Below, piece by piece: positions 43,784-53,105 of a stretch of DNA of 64,000 bases. The notes beneath the pieces were generated by a model. The model did not search any database. It was not told the DNA's origin and worked only from the letters and a program-made list of their open reading frames with translations. Position numbers and translations under genes: made by a program. Origin of the DNA: Geomonas oryzisoli (GTDB lineage: Bacteria; Desulfobacterota; Desulfuromonadia; Geobacterales; Geobacteraceae); the NCBI RefSeq assembly GCF_018986915.1, contig NZ_CP076723.1, forward strand, positions 2,389,501 to 2,453,500, given 5' to 3'. Position 1 is the stretch's first letter; the number at the start of each line of letters is the position of its first letter.

Positions 43784-46732
43784 ATGGAACCATCGGCTGC
43801 TCCTGATTTCAAAAAGCTATTCGAGAAAGCACCGGGGCTCTACCTGGTGCTCGATCCGCAGCTGCGCGCCGTGGCCGCGACCGACGCCTACCTCGAGGCG
43901 ACCCTCACCACCCGTGAAGGGATAATCGGTAAACACATATTCGAGATCTTTCCGGACAATCCCGACGATCCAAGCGCCGACTCGGTGCGCAACTCCCGGG
44001 CGTCCTTCAACCGCGTTGTGCAAACGAGGCAACCCGACACCATCGGGCTGCAGCGGCACGACGTCCGCAGACCCGACGGGGGTGGCTTCGAGGTGCGCTA
44101 CTGGAGCGCTGTCAACTACCCGGTGCTCGCACCCGACGGTTCTCTCGCCTACATCCTGCACAAGGTGGAAAACGTCACCGAGTTCATGGAGCTGAAGCGA
44201 AAGGGAGTGGAGCAAGCGAAGATCACCGACGAGTTGCGCGAGCGCTCCTTCAAGATCGAGGCGGACCTGTACGAGAGGTCGCGCGAGATGGCGGAGACCA
44301 GCCAGAAATTGAAAGCCGCCAACGAGGAACTGGCCCGCCTCTACGAAAAAACCCGCGAATTGGATACCCTGAAGACGCAGTTCTTCGCCAACGTCAGTCA
44401 CGAACTGCGCACTCCGCTGAGCCTGATTCTCGGCCCTGTGCGCAAGCTGATGAATGCCGACCGCCTCGACCGGAAACAGCGCGGCGACCTCGCGGTCGTG
44501 GAGCGCAACGCCCGGCTCCTGCTGAAAAACGTCAACGACCTGCTCGACCTGTCCAAACTCGATGCCGGCAAGATCGATATGGAGTATGCGCGCACCGATC
44601 TCGCCTGGCTGACCCGCTTTGTCGCATCGCACTTCGAGACGGTAGCCGACGACAAGGGCATCCGCTTTACCATCACCGCACCGGATGAGCTTTGGGGTGA
44701 AGTCGATTCGCAAAAACTGCAAAGGGTACTCGTCAACCTCCTTGGCAATGCCTTCAAGTTCACCCCACCCCGCGGCGCGATCAGGCTGACCCTGGCACCC
44801 CAGGCCGAGTCAGCCCTCTTCGTCGTCGAGGACACCGGCCCCGGCATCCCTGCCGAGTTGAGGCAGGCGGTTTTCGAACGTTTCCGTCAAGTCGACAGCG
44901 GTCCGACCCGCAGCCACGGCGGCAGCGGTCTCGGGCTCGCCATCGTGCGGGAGTTCGTAGCGCTGCACCGCGGCACTGTTGCTGTCACAGCTGCGCCGGA
45001 GGGGGGCGCCCGTTTTTCAGTCTCGATCCCGCTGGCGGCACCGGAGGGGACCGCGGTGGCCGCCACTAGGAAAGTCCATCCGCTGGAACTCGATGAGACC
45101 GAGGGGACGCCCCCGGTGCTCACATCAGAGCGGGATGAAGAAGCGCCGTCGCCAAGTGCCCCGCTCGTGCTGGTAGTGGAAGACAACCCGGACATGAACG
45201 ATTTCATCCGCTCGATACTGCAGGAGCAGTACCGGGTCAGTTCGGCGTCGAACGGGGTCGAGGGACTGGAAAAAGCGCTGTCGTCGCGGCCCGACCTGGT
45301 GGTGACGGATTACATGATGCCGAAGATGACGGGAGAAGACCTGGTGAAGGAAATCCGCCGACACCCAGACTTCGACGAGATGCCTATCCTGCTGTTAACG
45401 GCGAAAGTCGATGAGAAACTGCGGGTGCACCTGCTGCAATCCGGGGTCCAGGACGCGTTGGACAAGCCGTTTGAAGCGGAGGAGTTCCTGGCGAGGGTCA
45501 CGGGGTTAATCGCACGCAAGAGGAAGTCCCAGGCGGCACTATGGGAAAGTCACGCGCTGCTCAAAGCCGTGACCGAAGGCATAGACAATTCCATCTTCAT
45601 CAAAGACGCCCAGGGCCGGTATCAGCTAGTCAACGGTCCAGGGGCGCGCAGGATAGGAAAACCGGTTGCCGAGATCATCGGACAAGACGACGAGGCACTG
45701 TTCGACCCGGCCGCCGCGGAACACATCAAGTGGCAGGACAAGATCGTGATGACCAAGGGGGAGATGCTGACTTTCGAGGAGACCAGGTTGGTGGAAGGAA
45801 AGCCGCGCACCTATCTGACCACCAAGGCCCCCCACCTCGACGCGAATGGGGAGGTCATCGGCGTGCTTGGCATCTCCCACGACATCACTGAGCGCAAGCT
45901 GGCCGAGGAGGAGTTGCAAAAGTCCAAGGACCTCCTGGAAGAGCGGGTCAAGGAGAGGACGACGGAACTGAGGAAAGCCTTGCAGGTTCTCAAAACAGAA
46001 ACAGAGGAACGCCTGCGGGCGGTGGAGGAACTGCGACGCAGGGAGCAGATGCTGATGCAGCAGAATCGCCTGGCGGCCATGGGGGAAATGCTCGTCAACA
46101 TCTCGCACCAGTGGCGGCAGCCTCTAAACGTGCTTGCCGCCATTTTGCAGACCATGGCCATCAGCCACGAGCGTGGCACCCTGTCCGGCGAGATCCTGCA
46201 TAAAAACGTCAATCGCAGCGTGGAGCTGATCGAGCACATGTCCAAAACCATCAACGACTTCTCGTTCTACCTGACTCCGGACAAGACCACGTCCACCTTC
46301 GACGTCAGCGAGGTGGTGACAAAAACAATCGCCATGGTGGGCGAAACAATGCACGACGTTCAAGTGGAGGTGCAATGCCCTGAGGAAGAGGTCACCGCCA
46401 CCGGCTACCGGAACGAATACGCGCAGGCTCTGCTCAACATCCTGTTCAACGCCCGGGACGCGCTGCGTGACAGAGCTACCCCCGATCCCAAAGTCACTAT
46501 CAGGGTCTCCGGCGAGGGCGGCAAAAGCGTGCTGACCATCACCGACAACGCAGGAGGCATCCCGGAGGAAATCATGGACAAGATCTTCGAGCCGTACTTC
46601 TCCACCAAAGGACCCGACAAGGGGACCGGCATCGGCTTATTCATGTCAAAAACGATCATCGAGCAGAGCATGGGCGGGAAACTGACCGCCCGAAACCGCG
46701 AGGGCGGCGCCGAGTTCACTATCGAGGTCTGA
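43784..46732 (+). CDS. Hybrid sensor with two histidine kinase cores flanking a receiver domain
   Basis: A 982-residue soluble protein with an unusual order: PAS (about 10-135), coiled coil, kinase core 1 with His206 in NVSHELRTPLS and ATPase box GGSGLGLAIVREF (to about 415), receiver domain with Asp509 in VVTDYMMPKM (about 455-575), a second PAS (about 590-710, GISHDITERKLAEEE), coiled coil, then kinase core 2 with His775 in NISHQWRQPLN and GTGIGLFMSK (to 982). Core 2 and the coiled coil closely resemble the end of the preceding gene (QMLMQQNRLAAMGEML in both), indicating duplication. All key phosphotransfer residues are visible. The output is not evident. Confidence 0.9.
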   Translation: MEPSAAPDFKKLFEKAPGLYLVLDPQLRAVAATDAYLEATLTTREGIIGKHIFEIFPDNPDDPSADSVRNSRASFNRVVQTRQPDTIGLQRHDVRRPDGGGFEVRYWSAVNYPVLAPDGSLAYILHKVENVTEFMELKRKGVEQAKITDELRERSFKIEADLYERSREMAETSQKLKAANEELARLYEKTRELDTLKTQFFANVSHELRTPLSLILGPVRKLMNADRLDRKQRGDLAVVERNARLLLKNVNDLLDLSKLDAGKIDMEYARTDLAWLTRFVASHFETVADDKGIRFTITAPDELWGEVDSQKLQRVLVNLLGNAFKFTPPRGAIRLTLAPQAESALFVVEDTGPGIPAELRQAVFERFRQVDSGPTRSHGGSGLGLAIVREFVALHRGTVAVTAAPEGGARFSVSIPLAAPEGTAVAATRKVHPLELDETEGTPPVLTSERDEEAPSPSAPLVLVVEDNPDMNDFIRSILQEQYRVSSASNGVEGLEKALSSRPDLVVTDYMMPKMTGEDLVKEIRRHPDFDEMPILLLTAKVDEKLRVHLLQSGVQDALDKPFEAEEFLARVTGLIARKRKSQAALWESHALLKAVTEGIDNSIFIKDAQGRYQLVNGPGARRIGKPVAEIIGQDDEALFDPAAAEHIKWQDKIVMTKGEMLTFEETRLVEGKPRTYLTTKAPHLDANGEVIGVLGISHDITERKLAEEELQKSKDLLEERVKERTTELRKALQVLKTETEERLRAVEELRRREQMLMQQNRLAAMGEMLVNISHQWRQPLNVLAAILQTMAISHERGTLSGEILHKNVNRSVELIEHMSKTINDFSFYLTPDKTTSTFDVSEVVTKTIAMVGETMHDVQVEVQCPEEEVTATGYRNEYAQALLNILFNARDALRDRATPDPKVTIRVSGEGGKSVLTITDNAGGIPEEIMDKIFEPYFSTKGPDKGTGIGLFMSKTIIEQSMGGKLTARNREGGAEFTIEV

Positions 46733-46733
46733 G

Positions 46734-48251
46734 ATGCCAACTTCCAGAGAGCGAGTAACGAGCATCCTCTACGTCGAGGACGAAGCCGAGGCACGGAACC
46801 TTATCGGCGACCTGCTGCGCGAGGAGCACCCGCAGCTCACGATCATCATCGCAGCGAACGGCGCAGAGGGGCTGGCCCTGTTCAAGGAGCACCGGCCGCA
46901 GGTCGTGGTGACCGACATCAGGATGCCGGTCATGGACGGCCTCACCATGGCCGGCCACATCCGGGAGTTAGACCAGGAGGTCGACCTGATCGCGGTGAGC
47001 GCCTACAGCGATACCAGCTTCCTGGTGCGCGCCATCGAGCTCGGCTTCAGCAACTACGTTTTCAAACCGGTCAACTTCTCGAAGCTGCTCACCGCGCTGA
47101 CCAGGATCATCAAGGTGAGGGAGTTGAAGCACCGGTTCAGCGAGCAGAACGAACGGCTGCGGCAAAGCGAGCAGCGCCTACAGGCCACCTTCGACCAGGC
47201 GGCCGTAGGAGTCGGGCACGTAGCCCTCGATGGCACCTTCTTACGCATCAACGACAAGTACTGTGACATCGCGGGGTGCAGCAGCGGCAACGCTCCGACC
47301 ACCATCTATGACTTCACCCACCCGGAGGATCTGCCGGTATGCAAAACGCACCACGAACTTCTGCTGGCAGGAAAACAGCGCAGCTACTCCCTGGAAAAGC
47401 GGTACGTGCACGACGAGGCCGTCGTCTGGGCATCGCTGACCGTCTCGATGGTGCAGGACCGCTCCGGCAAGGACACCTTCATGGTTGCCATCGTCGATGA
47501 CATAACGGAACGCAAGCTCCTGGAGGGGAAGATCGCGGATCTGAACCGCGCCCTGTCAGCGAGAGCGGAGGAACTGGAGAGCGCAAACAGTGACCTCACC
47601 GCCTTCAACTACACGGTGGCCCACGACCTGCGCCAACCCTTGAACCTGATCAGCGGCTACTGCCAGGCGGTCAGCATGACCTGCGGAACGATGTTGAGTG
47701 AGGATTGCCGGGATTTCCTGCAAAAGGCCTACGAGGGGACGGTGAAGATGAACAAGCTGGTCAACGCCCTGCTCGAATTCGCGGAAATGGCGCACGCCGA
47801 ACCGAAGCAGGAAACCGTCTACCTCAGCCGCGAAGCGGAGGAGATTGCGGCCGAACTGGCGCGCTCGGAGCCGCAGCGGCGTGCGAGGTTCGCCATCGTG
47901 CCCGGACTTTCGGCACAGGGGGACACCCAGTTGCTCAGGGCGGTCCTGGCCAACCTGCTGGGCAACGCATGGAAGTACACCGCGGTTCGCGAGGAAACTG
48001 TAATCGAATTCGGTAGTACCGTCCGTGAAGGCGAGACCGTTTTCTTTGTCAGGGACAATGGGATCGGTTTCGACATGGCGCAGACCAAGGAGATCTTCGT
48101 CCCCTTCCGGCGTCTGCCCGGGGCGCAGCGGTCTGGAGGCTTCGGTATCGGGCTGGCGACGGTAGAGCGGATCATCAGGCGGCACGGAGGTGAGGTTTGG
48201 GCGGAAGGCGAACCGGACAAGGGAGCCACCTTCTACTTCTCACTCCCATGA
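46734..48251 (+). CDS. Receiver-PAS-histidine kinase hybrid
   Basis: A 505-residue soluble protein. The N-terminal receiver (about 8-125) has Asp61 in VVTDIRMPVMDG and the acidic pair VEDE. A PAS domain (about 145-270) ends in IVDDITERKLLE. A bacteriophytochrome-type kinase core follows with His297 in YTVAHDLRQPLNLI, and an ATPase domain with LLGNAWKYT, RDNGIGFD and GFGIGLATVERI. The ATG is one base past the upstream stop, with GAGG six bases before it. Its receiver could accept phosphate from the upstream hybrid, giving a kinase relay; this is inference. Confidence 0.9.
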   Translation: MPTSRERVTSILYVEDEAEARNLIGDLLREEHPQLTIIIAANGAEGLALFKEHRPQVVVTDIRMPVMDGLTMAGHIRELDQEVDLIAVSAYSDTSFLVRAIELGFSNYVFKPVNFSKLLTALTRIIKVRELKHRFSEQNERLRQSEQRLQATFDQAAVGVGHVALDGTFLRINDKYCDIAGCSSGNAPTTIYDFTHPEDLPVCKTHHELLLAGKQRSYSLEKRYVHDEAVVWASLTVSMVQDRSGKDTFMVAIVDDITERKLLEGKIADLNRALSARAEELESANSDLTAFNYTVAHDLRQPLNLISGYCQAVSMTCGTMLSEDCRDFLQKAYEGTVKMNKLVNALLEFAEMAHAEPKQETVYLSREAEEIAAELARSEPQRRARFAIVPGLSAQGDTQLLRAVLANLLGNAWKYTAVREETVIEFGSTVREGETVFFVRDNGIGFDMAQTKEIFVPFRRLPGAQRSGGFGIGLATVERIIRRHGGEVWAEGEPDKGATFYFSLP

Positions 48252-48258
48252 AACGTCA

Positions 48259-49176
48259 TCACGGCTTAGGGACCGCCCCCTGGCCCTTCAAGTCCAGCTT
48301 ACATTCCAGCAGGGCGAGAAATGCCTTCAACAACGCGCTGCGATAGTCGTTTTTCCTGGTGACAATCAACAGCGTTCGCTGCAGATCAACCGGATTGGCC
48401 ACCTCGAACAGCCACCCCTGGTCGAGCTCTCGCTGCACGGCCATCCTCGAGATGCACCCCACGCCTAACCCCGCCTCCACGGCCTTCTTGATCGCCTCCG
48501 TGTGTCCCAGTTCAAGAGCCACGGCGTATTTTACCCCTGCCCTTTCCATGGCAGTCTCAAATACCTCGCGCGTTCCGGACCCTTTTTCCCTCATGATCCA
48601 GGTTGCAGAAGCAAGCATCTCCGGGGTCACCCGCCCAAGGGATGCCCAGGGATGCTCCTTGCCAACGATCAACACGAGCTCATCCCGCCTCCACGGGGTC
48701 GCCGTCAGAGACGGCAGGTGCTGCAGCCCCTCGATAAGGCCAAGGTCGAGTTCCCCCGATTCGACTCCCTGCTCGATCTGGAGAGCGTTGCCCACCTGCA
48801 AAAGCGGCTTGGCACCGGGATAGAGGCGTGAAAACTCGCCGATCATGGCAGGGAGCAGGTAATTGCCGATGGTCGTGCTGGCACCTACGACCAAGGTCCC
48901 CACCGGCGTCCCAACCGAATCTTCAAGAAACTGCTCAATCTTGCGTACCCTTGCCAGCACTTCACGCGCCTCGGGGAGCAACTGGCGGCCGCGATCGTTC
49001 AAGAACAACCGCCTGCCGGAGCGCTCGAACAGCGGTGCGCCCGCGAGCCTCTCCAACTCTGCGAGTGCCATGCTCACCGCTGACTGGGTCAGCAGCAGGT
49101 GGCTGCTGGCTTGTGTCACCTGCCCGCACACGGCAACCTTCTCGAAAATCTCAAGCTGCCTGAGGGTTATCGCCAT
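48259..49176 (-). CDS. LysR-type transcriptional regulator
   Basis: A 305-residue LysR regulator. The N-terminal winged HTH (about 1-62) contains LEIFEKVAVCGQVTQASSHL and TQSAVSMALAELE. The effector-binding domain begins at TLVVGASTTIGNYLLP and is of the CbbR/CysB-like fold. It is divergent from the YeiH-family exporter gene, the usual arrangement for the YeiE/YeiH pair, so it probably controls that gene in response to a sulfur metabolite such as sulfite; this is inference. The ATG at 49176 has GGAGG five bases upstream, preferred over the ATG twelve bases earlier. Confidence 0.9.
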   Translation of the reverse strand: MAITLRQLEIFEKVAVCGQVTQASSHLLLTQSAVSMALAELERLAGAPLFERSGRRLFLNDRGRQLLPEAREVLARVRKIEQFLEDSVGTPVGTLVVGASTTIGNYLLPAMIGEFSRLYPGAKPLLQVGNALQIEQGVESGELDLGLIEGLQHLPSLTATPWRRDELVLIVGKEHPWASLGRVTPEMLASATWIMREKGSGTREVFETAMERAGVKYAVALELGHTEAIKKAVEAGLGVGCISRMAVQRELDQGWLFEVANPVDLQRTLLIVTRKNDYRSALLKAFLALLECKLDLKGQGAVPKP

Positions 49177-49288
49177 GATCGCCTCCAAATATCAGTTGAA
49201 TTGATCCAAAAAAAATATATTACTCATTTTTATTTATATAGCAAGAAGGATATGATCCTCACATATTTCCGCATACGGGAGGGGGAAA

Positions 49289-50221
49289 ATGCAGAGGGAA
49301 CTTGTTATGAAATTGGCTTTGGCACTTTGTCTCATGGCAGTGGCGGCACCATGGGGGAGCACAGGATTTGCGCTGGCGCTGGGTATCGCCTTCGCCCTCA
49401 CCCTGGGGAACCCCTGGCTGAAGCTCACGGCACGGTTGAGCAGAATCACCCTGCAACTCTCTGTGGTGGGGCTTGGTTTCGGCTTGGAGATTGGGACGGT
49501 AATGCAAACGGGCAAGGAAAGCCTCATTTACACCATCGTGGGTATCTGCGGGACGCTCAGCGTCGGGTACTTTCTGGGCAAGGCGTTCGGGACCGACAGC
49601 AACACCTCGCTGCTCATTTCCGCGGGGACGGCCATTTGCGGCGGCAGCGCCATAGCCGCCATGGCTCCGGTACTCAAGGCCAAGGACGATGAGACTGCAG
49701 TCGCGCTGGGCACCGTGTTCACCCTCAATGCGGTCGCGTTGCTCATCTTCCCTCTTATCGGGCACCTGGTCGGCCTAAGCCAGGATACCTTCGGAACCTG
49801 GGCCGGCCTTGCCATCCATGACACCAGCAGCGTCGTCGGTGCCGCCTCGACCTACGGCACCGAGGCCCTTAGAATCGGCACCACCGTCAAACTGACCCGC
49901 GCCATGTGGATCATACCGGTGGTGCTGGGCTTCGCACTGCTAAGAGGAACGCGGGAGAGGATCAGCACCCCTCTTTTCATCATCGGGTTCCTTGTTGCAG
50001 CAACCACGAGGACCGCCCTGCCGGCATATGGGGCCCAATGGGACCAGGTCGCCGCGCTGGCAACGCACTGCCTCAAGTTTTCGCTGTTCTTCGTGGGACT
50101 TGGGCTTAGCAGGGAGGTCTTAGGGAGGGTCGGCTTACGCCCCATGCTGCAAGGCGTGACACTCTGGGCAGCCGTAAGCGGCATCACCTTGGCCGCATTG
50201 ATGGCTATCGGGATTGCGTAA
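49289..50221 (+). CDS. YeiH-family (UPF0324) putative sulfate/sulfite exporter
   Basis: A 310-residue inner-membrane protein with about nine to ten helices. Family signatures include VGLGFGLEIGTVMQTGKES, GTAICGGSAIAAMAPVL, GLAIHDTSSVVGAASTYG and FFVGLGLSREVLGR. The family is annotated as sulfate exporters, with experimental support limited. The ATG follows GGGAGGGGGAAA. It is transcribed divergently from the LysR gene; the 112-base AT-rich gap must hold both promoters. A strong terminator follows. Confidence 0.9.
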   Translation: MQRELVMKLALALCLMAVAAPWGSTGFALALGIAFALTLGNPWLKLTARLSRITLQLSVVGLGFGLEIGTVMQTGKESLIYTIVGICGTLSVGYFLGKAFGTDSNTSLLISAGTAICGGSAIAAMAPVLKAKDDETAVALGTVFTLNAVALLIFPLIGHLVGLSQDTFGTWAGLAIHDTSSVVGAASTYGTEALRIGTTVKLTRAMWIIPVVLGFALLRGTRERISTPLFIIGFLVAATTRTALPAYGAQWDQVAALATHCLKFSLFFVGLGLSREVLGRVGLRPMLQGVTLWAAVSGITLAALMAIGIA

Positions 50222-50233
50222 GAGAACAAATAC

Positions 50234-50265
50234 AAAAAGCCCCGGCATTGCTGCCGGGGCTTTTT
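50234..50265 (+). terminator. Bidirectional rho-independent terminator after the yeiH-like gene
   Basis: AAAAAGCCCCGGCA pairs perfectly with TGCCGGGGCTTTTT around TTGC, 13 bases past the stop. Confidence 0.93.
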
Positions 50266-50469
50266 GGCTAAGGGACGCCCGCCTCTCTCAGAGACGGGCT
50301 AAATACTGCAACCTTCTTTGCAGTGCGATACAGGGCGAATAGCAAACTTAGAGGTCCACATTGCCATGATCTCCTTTCCCGAAATAGAAGTTATCTACTC
50401 TTACACCGCCGCGGCGGTACAAGTCAACATAAAAAGATCAATTCGATCCTTTTTGGTTTGCTGCAGGAT

Positions 50470-50760
50470 TCAGGAGCTCTGGTGGCACCCTTCGCAGGTA
50501 ATGGGACCCTCCATTTTGCCGGCCTCCGGCTCGTGACACCCGATGCAGACCCGGTGGGCATAAGCCTTGCCGAAGGACCTGATGGCACCTACCTGATTTT
50601 CGTGGCAGACTTTGCAGTCATTGTCGGCAAGCTTCTCATGCTTTGCGTGTGCGAAGATGACTGTGCCCTTGCTGTTTCGAAACTCGAGGAAATCCTTACC
50701 GTTGGCAAAGGCAACCCCGGCGAGGCCGGCAAAAACAACCGGCACAAAAATCCATTTCAT
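50470..50760 (-). CDS. Triheme c7-type cytochrome
   Basis: A 96-residue periplasmic cytochrome. The signal peptide (about 1-19) ends VAFA-NGKD. Three CXXCH sites follow: CKVCH at 49, CIGCH at 72 and CEGCH at 89. Additional histidines in IFAHAKHEKL and KAYAHR are likely distal ligands. Size and heme count match the c7 family, although the heme spacing differs from PpcA and it resembles single modules of the dodecaheme protein. The ATG at 50760 follows GGAGGGGG; an earlier TTG is rejected. It is convergent with the YeiH-like gene. Confidence 0.9.
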   Translation of the reverse strand: MKWIFVPVVFAGLAGVAFANGKDFLEFRNSKGTVIFAHAKHEKLADNDCKVCHENQVGAIRSFGKAYAHRVCIGCHEPEAGKMEGPITCEGCHQSS

Positions 50761-50908
50761 GACATCCCCCTCCAACGGCTCATTGCATAACAGACTTGCT
50801 CACACCGACACTATCTAGTACCTTTCAAGATCTAAGTCAAACAATTTAGGCAGATGTCGCCTGAAGTGCGACATGCGAAGGCTTACTAGGTAAGGCAAGG
50901 AGGAAGCG

Positions 50909-51397
50909 ATGCGCGACATCCCCGATCTTTTGGATTCACTGAGAAGGACACCCAATATTTTGTCCCAGTTGGTCGATACCATCCCGCAGCAGAAACTGGA
51001 TCTGAGACGTGGTGAAGGTTTCTGGACCATAGCCGAGCATGTCAGCCACCTGGCCGAGGTGCAGCCCATGCTGCTGCAGAGGATCGAGCGTTTTCTGAAG
51101 GAGGAACATCCGGAATTCATCCCGTACCTCCCCGGCCAAGGAGAAGAGGAACCGGAGACCCCGGCGCGGTTGGAAATGGCGTCGGCTCTGGAGCAGTTCA
51201 CGACCTGCCGGCTGCGGCAATTGGAGCTGTTGAAGGGACTGGACCAGGGAACCTGGCGCAGGACGGGCACCCACCCCGAATACGAGGCATATTCGCTGTA
51301 CATCCTGGTCAGACACATACTCATGCACGATCACTGGCACATGTACCGGATCGAAGAGCTGTGGCTGACCAGGGACGCCTACCTCACCCGGCTTTAG
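50909..51397 (+). CDS. DinB-family protein
   Basis: A 162-residue four-helix DinB/YfiT-type protein. The candidate metal-binding histidines are in WTIAEHVSHLAE near 43 and in HDHWHMYRIEEL near 142. Family members include thiol transferases and many of unknown role. AAGGAGG precedes the ATG at 50909. It is convergent with the acetyltransferase gene, nine bases apart. Confidence 0.8.
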   Translation: MRDIPDLLDSLRRTPNILSQLVDTIPQQKLDLRRGEGFWTIAEHVSHLAEVQPMLLQRIERFLKEEHPEFIPYLPGQGEEEPETPARLEMASALEQFTTCRLRQLELLKGLDQGTWRRTGTHPEYEAYSLYILVRHILMHDHWHMYRIEELWLTRDAYLTRL

Positions 51398-51406
51398 CAG
51401 CGGGCA

Positions 51407-51871
51407 CTAGGGCCGGCGCGGTGCCGGTTTTTCCATGAAGACGATGGCGAAGCTGCCGGGGACCTCTTTTGTCTCGAAGATCCGGTAGCCCAGTTTTTGG
51501 TACAGGCGGATGTTGTTCTCGCTTCTCGCGCCGGTGAAGAGCCGGTAACAGCAGGCTTCGGGAAAGGCGGCCTCGATGGCACGCATCAGGGCCGCCCCAG
51601 TCCCCCTCCCCTGCCTTTCCGGGTGCACCATAAGGCGACCGATGAGACAGCGGCCCTTGCTCATCCTGCCGTTGACCGATCCCACGATCCTGCCGTCCTG
51701 GACCGCCTTGAGGATCGTGTTGCGGGAAAAGCTGTCCTTCAGTTCCGCCAGGGTCTGGGTGAGCGGCGGGATGGCGTAGTCCTGGTAGATGACCGCCTCG
51801 CTCAGGTAGGCGGTCTTTTGCAGCGCCAGGATCTCGGCGGCATCGGTTGTGTCAGCGCGGGTGATGATCAC
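51407..51871 (-). CDS. GNAT-family N-acetyltransferase
   Basis: A 154-residue acetyltransferase. The acetyl-CoA motif A reads MVHPERQGRGTGAALMRAIEA near 90. The N-terminus ITRADTTDAAEILALQKTAY and C-terminal YQKLGYRIFETKEV complete the GNAT fold. The acceptor is unknown. The GTG start overlaps the cysteine desulfurase stop by four bases (GTGA), so the two are co-translated. Confidence 0.88.
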   Translation of the reverse strand: MIITRADTTDAAEILALQKTAYLSEAVIYQDYAIPPLTQTLAELKDSFSRNTILKAVQDGRIVGSVNGRMSKGRCLIGRLMVHPERQGRGTGAALMRAIEAAFPEACCYRLFTGARSENNIRLYQKLGYRIFETKEVPGSFAIVFMEKPAPRRP

Positions 51872-53007
51872 GAGGCGCGGATCTCTTTGACCTTGGCGGC
51901 GATGAGTGCGGCCGCCCGGTCGATTTCCGCGCCGGTGGTCAGACGGCCGAGGCTCAGGCGCACGGCGCCGAACCCCTGTGCCCGGGACAGCCCCATCGCT
52001 TTCAGCACACCTGAGAGTTCCCCCTTGCCGTCGTGACAGGCTGAACCGGTGGAGGCCGCGATATCAGGAAGACGCGCGAGCAGGTCCGCCCCCACCACCC
52101 CTTCAAAGCTTACGTTCAACGTGTTGGGCAGGCGCTCCTTTTCCGGCCCGTTCAGCACCACCCCGCCGGCCAGCTCCTGGAGTTTCGCATGGAGGCGGTC
52201 CCGCAGCTCCCGCACCTCGTTCGGCTCACCCGCTGTGATGCGTCCGGCCGCAAGTTCCATCGCTTTCCCCAGCGCCGCCATGTAGGGGACGTTTTCGGTC
52301 CCCGCCCGCAAGCCACCCTCATGCCCCGCCCCGTGCAGGTACGGCGCCACGCGCACCCCTTTGCGGATGTACAAAGCGCCCACACCCTTGGGTGCATAGA
52401 GCTTGTGCCCGGCGACGGTGAGGAGGTCGACTCCCAACTGGTCCACCAGGGTAGGGATTTTTCCCACCGACTGCGCCGCGTCGCTGTGCAGCAGGACGCC
52501 GAACTGCCTGGTGATGGCGCTGATCTCGGCCAAAGGCTGGATCGATCCCACCTCGTTGTTGGCGTGCATGATGCTCACCAGCGAGGTTTGAGGGGTGATG
52601 GCACTGCGGACCGCGTCGGGGTCGACCATCCCCGCGCCGTCGACAGGCAGGTAGGTCACGGCGAAGCCCTGCTCCTCCAGCCAGCGCAGCGGCCTGAGCA
52701 CCGCAGGGTGCTCCACCGCAGAGGTGATGATGTGGTTGCCGCGCTCCCGGTTGGCGAAGGCGGTCCCGATCAGGGCCTGGTTGTCGGACTCGGTACCGCC
52801 GCTGGTAAAGATCACCTCACCCGGGGTGCAGCCAAGGGCCGCCGCCACCCTCCCCCGCGCCAGTTCCACGGCCTCTTTGCCGGTCCTGCCGTAAGGGTGG
52901 TTGCTGGAAGGGTTGCCGAAGTGCGTGGTGAGAAAAGGAAGGAGCTCGTCCACCACGGCCAGGTCGACCGGAGTGGTGGCGTTGTAGTCGAGATAGATGG
53001 GGTTCAT
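51868..53007 (-). CDS. Cysteine desulfurase (NifS/IscS family)
   Basis: A PLP enzyme that takes sulfur from cysteine for Fe-S clusters, thiolation or, in some cases, selenium from selenocysteine. The 379 residues start at MNPIYLDYNATTPVD (ATG 53007, GGAGG five bases upstream). Motifs: SGGTESDNQALIG, the PLP lysine in VAGHKLYAPKG near 200, GGLRAGTENV, and the active cysteine in STGSACHDG near 320 in a short loop, as in the group with NifS and IscS. No iscU or iscR gene is adjacent. It is coupled to the GNAT gene. Confidence 0.92.
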   Translation of the reverse strand: MNPIYLDYNATTPVDLAVVDELLPFLTTHFGNPSSNHPYGRTGKEAVELARGRVAAALGCTPGEVIFTSGGTESDNQALIGTAFANRERGNHIITSAVEHPAVLRPLRWLEEQGFAVTYLPVDGAGMVDPDAVRSAITPQTSLVSIMHANNEVGSIQPLAEISAITRQFGVLLHSDAAQSVGKIPTLVDQLGVDLLTVAGHKLYAPKGVGALYIRKGVRVAPYLHGAGHEGGLRAGTENVPYMAALGKAMELAAGRITAGEPNEVRELRDRLHAKLQELAGGVVLNGPEKERLPNTLNVSFEGVVGADLLARLPDIAASTGSACHDGKGELSGVLKAMGLSRAQGFGAVRLSLGRLTTGAEIDRAAALIAAKVKEIRAS

Positions 53008-53054
53008 GGCGGCCTCCGTGGACGTCGGACTGGTCGGACTGCTGGATGTTAAAC

Positions 53055-53094
53055 TAAAAAAGGCCAAGGGGCAATAATGCACCCCTTGGCCTTT
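53055..53094 (-). terminator. Terminator of the cys operon
   Basis: The stem AAAGGCCAAGGGG / CCCCTTGGCCTTT lies just past the cysN stop. Read on the minus strand it ends in a T-rich run (CCTTTTTTAG). Confidence 0.88.
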
Positions 53095-53105
53095 CACTTG
53101 CCCGG

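Noticed and set aside
53008-53097. N-terminal extension of the cysteine desulfurase
   Set aside because: The extra 30 codons are low-complexity Ser/Thr sequence running through the terminator region; the ATG at 53007 has a strong ribosome site and a family-typical start.
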